14,517 bases of DNA from Ktedonobacteraceae bacterium (GTDB lineage Bacteria > Chloroflexota > Ktedonobacteria > Ktedonobacterales > Ktedonobacteraceae). Where the stretch lies: positions 1 through 14,517 of the forward strand of contig JAFMRP010000030.1 of the NCBI GenBank assembly GCA_017354095.1, read 5' to 3'. The notes beneath the pieces are model-generated. The model saw only the letters and a program-made list of their open reading frames with translations. It searched no databases and was not told the DNA's origin. The position numbers and the translations under genes were made by a program. Each line of letters begins with the position of its first letter. Within the stretch, counting starts at the first letter, position 1. Below, piece by piece: positions 13,837 through 14,517 of the stretch.

Positions 13837-14517
13837 CTATTTTTGATGTTCTTCAGACTGTGTGTGAACAAATGGCTGGTAGTAGCTGTGCAGCGAGCGA
13901 GGAATGCGGCCAGAGATGCAGGTGCCGTTGGCATCATGCACTTCCTGCTCTACATAGCCACGGCGATGGAAGAGTTCCACAAGCTCGCTTTTATGGAAGG
14001 GAATCAAGACCTGGATGTATTCCATGCTTTCCGCCAGGACCGCAGCAATTTTTTCGAGCAGCTCATCCAGGCCGCTGCGATTGAGCGCTGAAATTGGTAC
14101 GGCGTTAGGATAGAAGCTGGTATCTACTACGGAAGGGTCGGGAAGCAGGTCTATTTTGTTGAGGGCGGTGACGCGCGGCTTATCGTTGGCCCCCAGATCA
14201 TCGAGGATGGCATTGACGGTTTCATTTTGCTCGCTCGCCATTTCGTGGCTGGCGTCTACGACCTCCAGCAGCAGGTCCGCGTCGACCACCTCTTCAAGTG
14301 TGGCGTGGAAGGCGGCGATCAGTTTTGTGGGCAGCTTCTGGATAAAGCCAACGGTATCGGTGAAGAGCACCTGCTGGCTGCCGGGCAAAGTGACCTGGCG
14401 GGTGACGGGGTCCAGTGTGGCGAAGAGTTTGTTTTCGGCCAGCACGCCCGCTGAGGTGAGGGTATTAAAAAGAGTAGATTTGCCGGCGTTGGTATAGCCG
14501 ACCACAGCAATGACGGG
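13837..14517 (-). CDS. hflX: GTPase HflX, C-terminal part (5' end outside the window)
   Basis: 226 aa are visible; the frame stays open to the right edge (PVIAV before the first motif), so the N-terminal HflX domain is missing only because the window ends. Seen GTPase motifs: G1 GYTNAGKST (residues 7-15), the G2 signature FATLDPVTR (32-40, family form FATLDPTTR), G3 DTVGF (54-58), G4 NKID (120-123) and a PISAL-type G5. The C-terminal portion has the usual basic RGYVEQEVHD region. HflX binds the 50S subunit and splits or rescues stalled ribosomes under stress, hydrolysing GTP. The next gene downstream starts 115 bp later on the same strand; no clear terminator separates them. Confidence 0.93.
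   Translation of the reverse strand, partial: PVIAVVGYTNAGKSTLFNTLTSAGVLAENKLFATLDPVTRQVTLPGSQQVLFTDTVGFIQKLPTKLIAAFHATLEEVVDADLLLEVVDASHEMASEQNETVNAILDDLGANDKPRVTALNKIDLLPDPSVVDTSFYPNAVPISALNRSGLDELLEKIAAVLAESMEYIQVLIPFHKSELVELFHRRGYVEQEVHDANGTCISGRIPRSLHSYYQPFVHTQSEEHQK

Noticed and set aside
13722..13937. N-terminal extension of the GAF-MCP reading frame to 13937
   Set aside because: It would overlap the end of hflX, it lacks a ribosome-binding site, and the added 72 residues show no domain. The ATG at 13721 has AAAGG upstream.

Overview
The window most resembles a chromosomal segment of a Ktedonobacteria-like Chloroflexota bacterium. This assignment is inference. It rests on roughly 50-55% GC coding DNA with AT-richer gaps, a soluble GAF/chemotaxis-type signalling protein, an uracil phosphoribosyltransferase with an N-terminal extension, and a very large Pls/PosA-type synthetase. 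No database search was possible. I saw no rRNA, tRNA, CRISPR array or insertion sequence.

Region 1 (1-4560, minus strand) is a tight operon read leftwards: DUF503 protein, then a WecG/TagA/CpsF glycosyltransferase, an RfaE1-type heptose-phosphate kinase, an RfaE2-type heptose-phosphate nucleotidyltransferase, and a MurJ/MviN-type lipid flippase. Two of the junctions are ATGA stop/start overlaps. Together the genes suggest a lipid-linked surface glycan: a membrane-anchored glycan is extended, an activated heptose is made, and the product is flipped. By my alignment the flippase lacks most of the charged residues that MurJ needs for lipid II, so it may carry a different cargo.

Region 2 (4677-10210) has a membrane-anchored, extracytoplasmic BPL_N/class I amidotransferase-like protein (minus strand). 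It is divergent from a 1367-residue single-module synthetase on the plus strand: adenylation domain, carrier domain, then three repeats of membrane helices plus a left-handed beta-helix domain. This is the architecture of epsilon-poly-L-lysine synthetase (Pls) and relatives. The two genes are separated by about 0.5 kb of AT-rich DNA with promoter-like elements and inverted repeats. The synthetase ends at a strong intrinsic terminator.

Region 3 (10211-11998, plus strand) holds upp behind an extended -10 promoter, a small two-helix membrane protein, and a short TPR protein. Region 4 (12000-14517, minus strand) holds a soluble GAF plus methyl-accepting-type signalling protein and the C-terminal part of the ribosome-associated GTPase HflX, which runs off the right edge.

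The two most notable items are the Pls-type synthetase with its unexplained divergent partner, and the heptose/GT26/flippase operon in what is probably a single-membrane organism.
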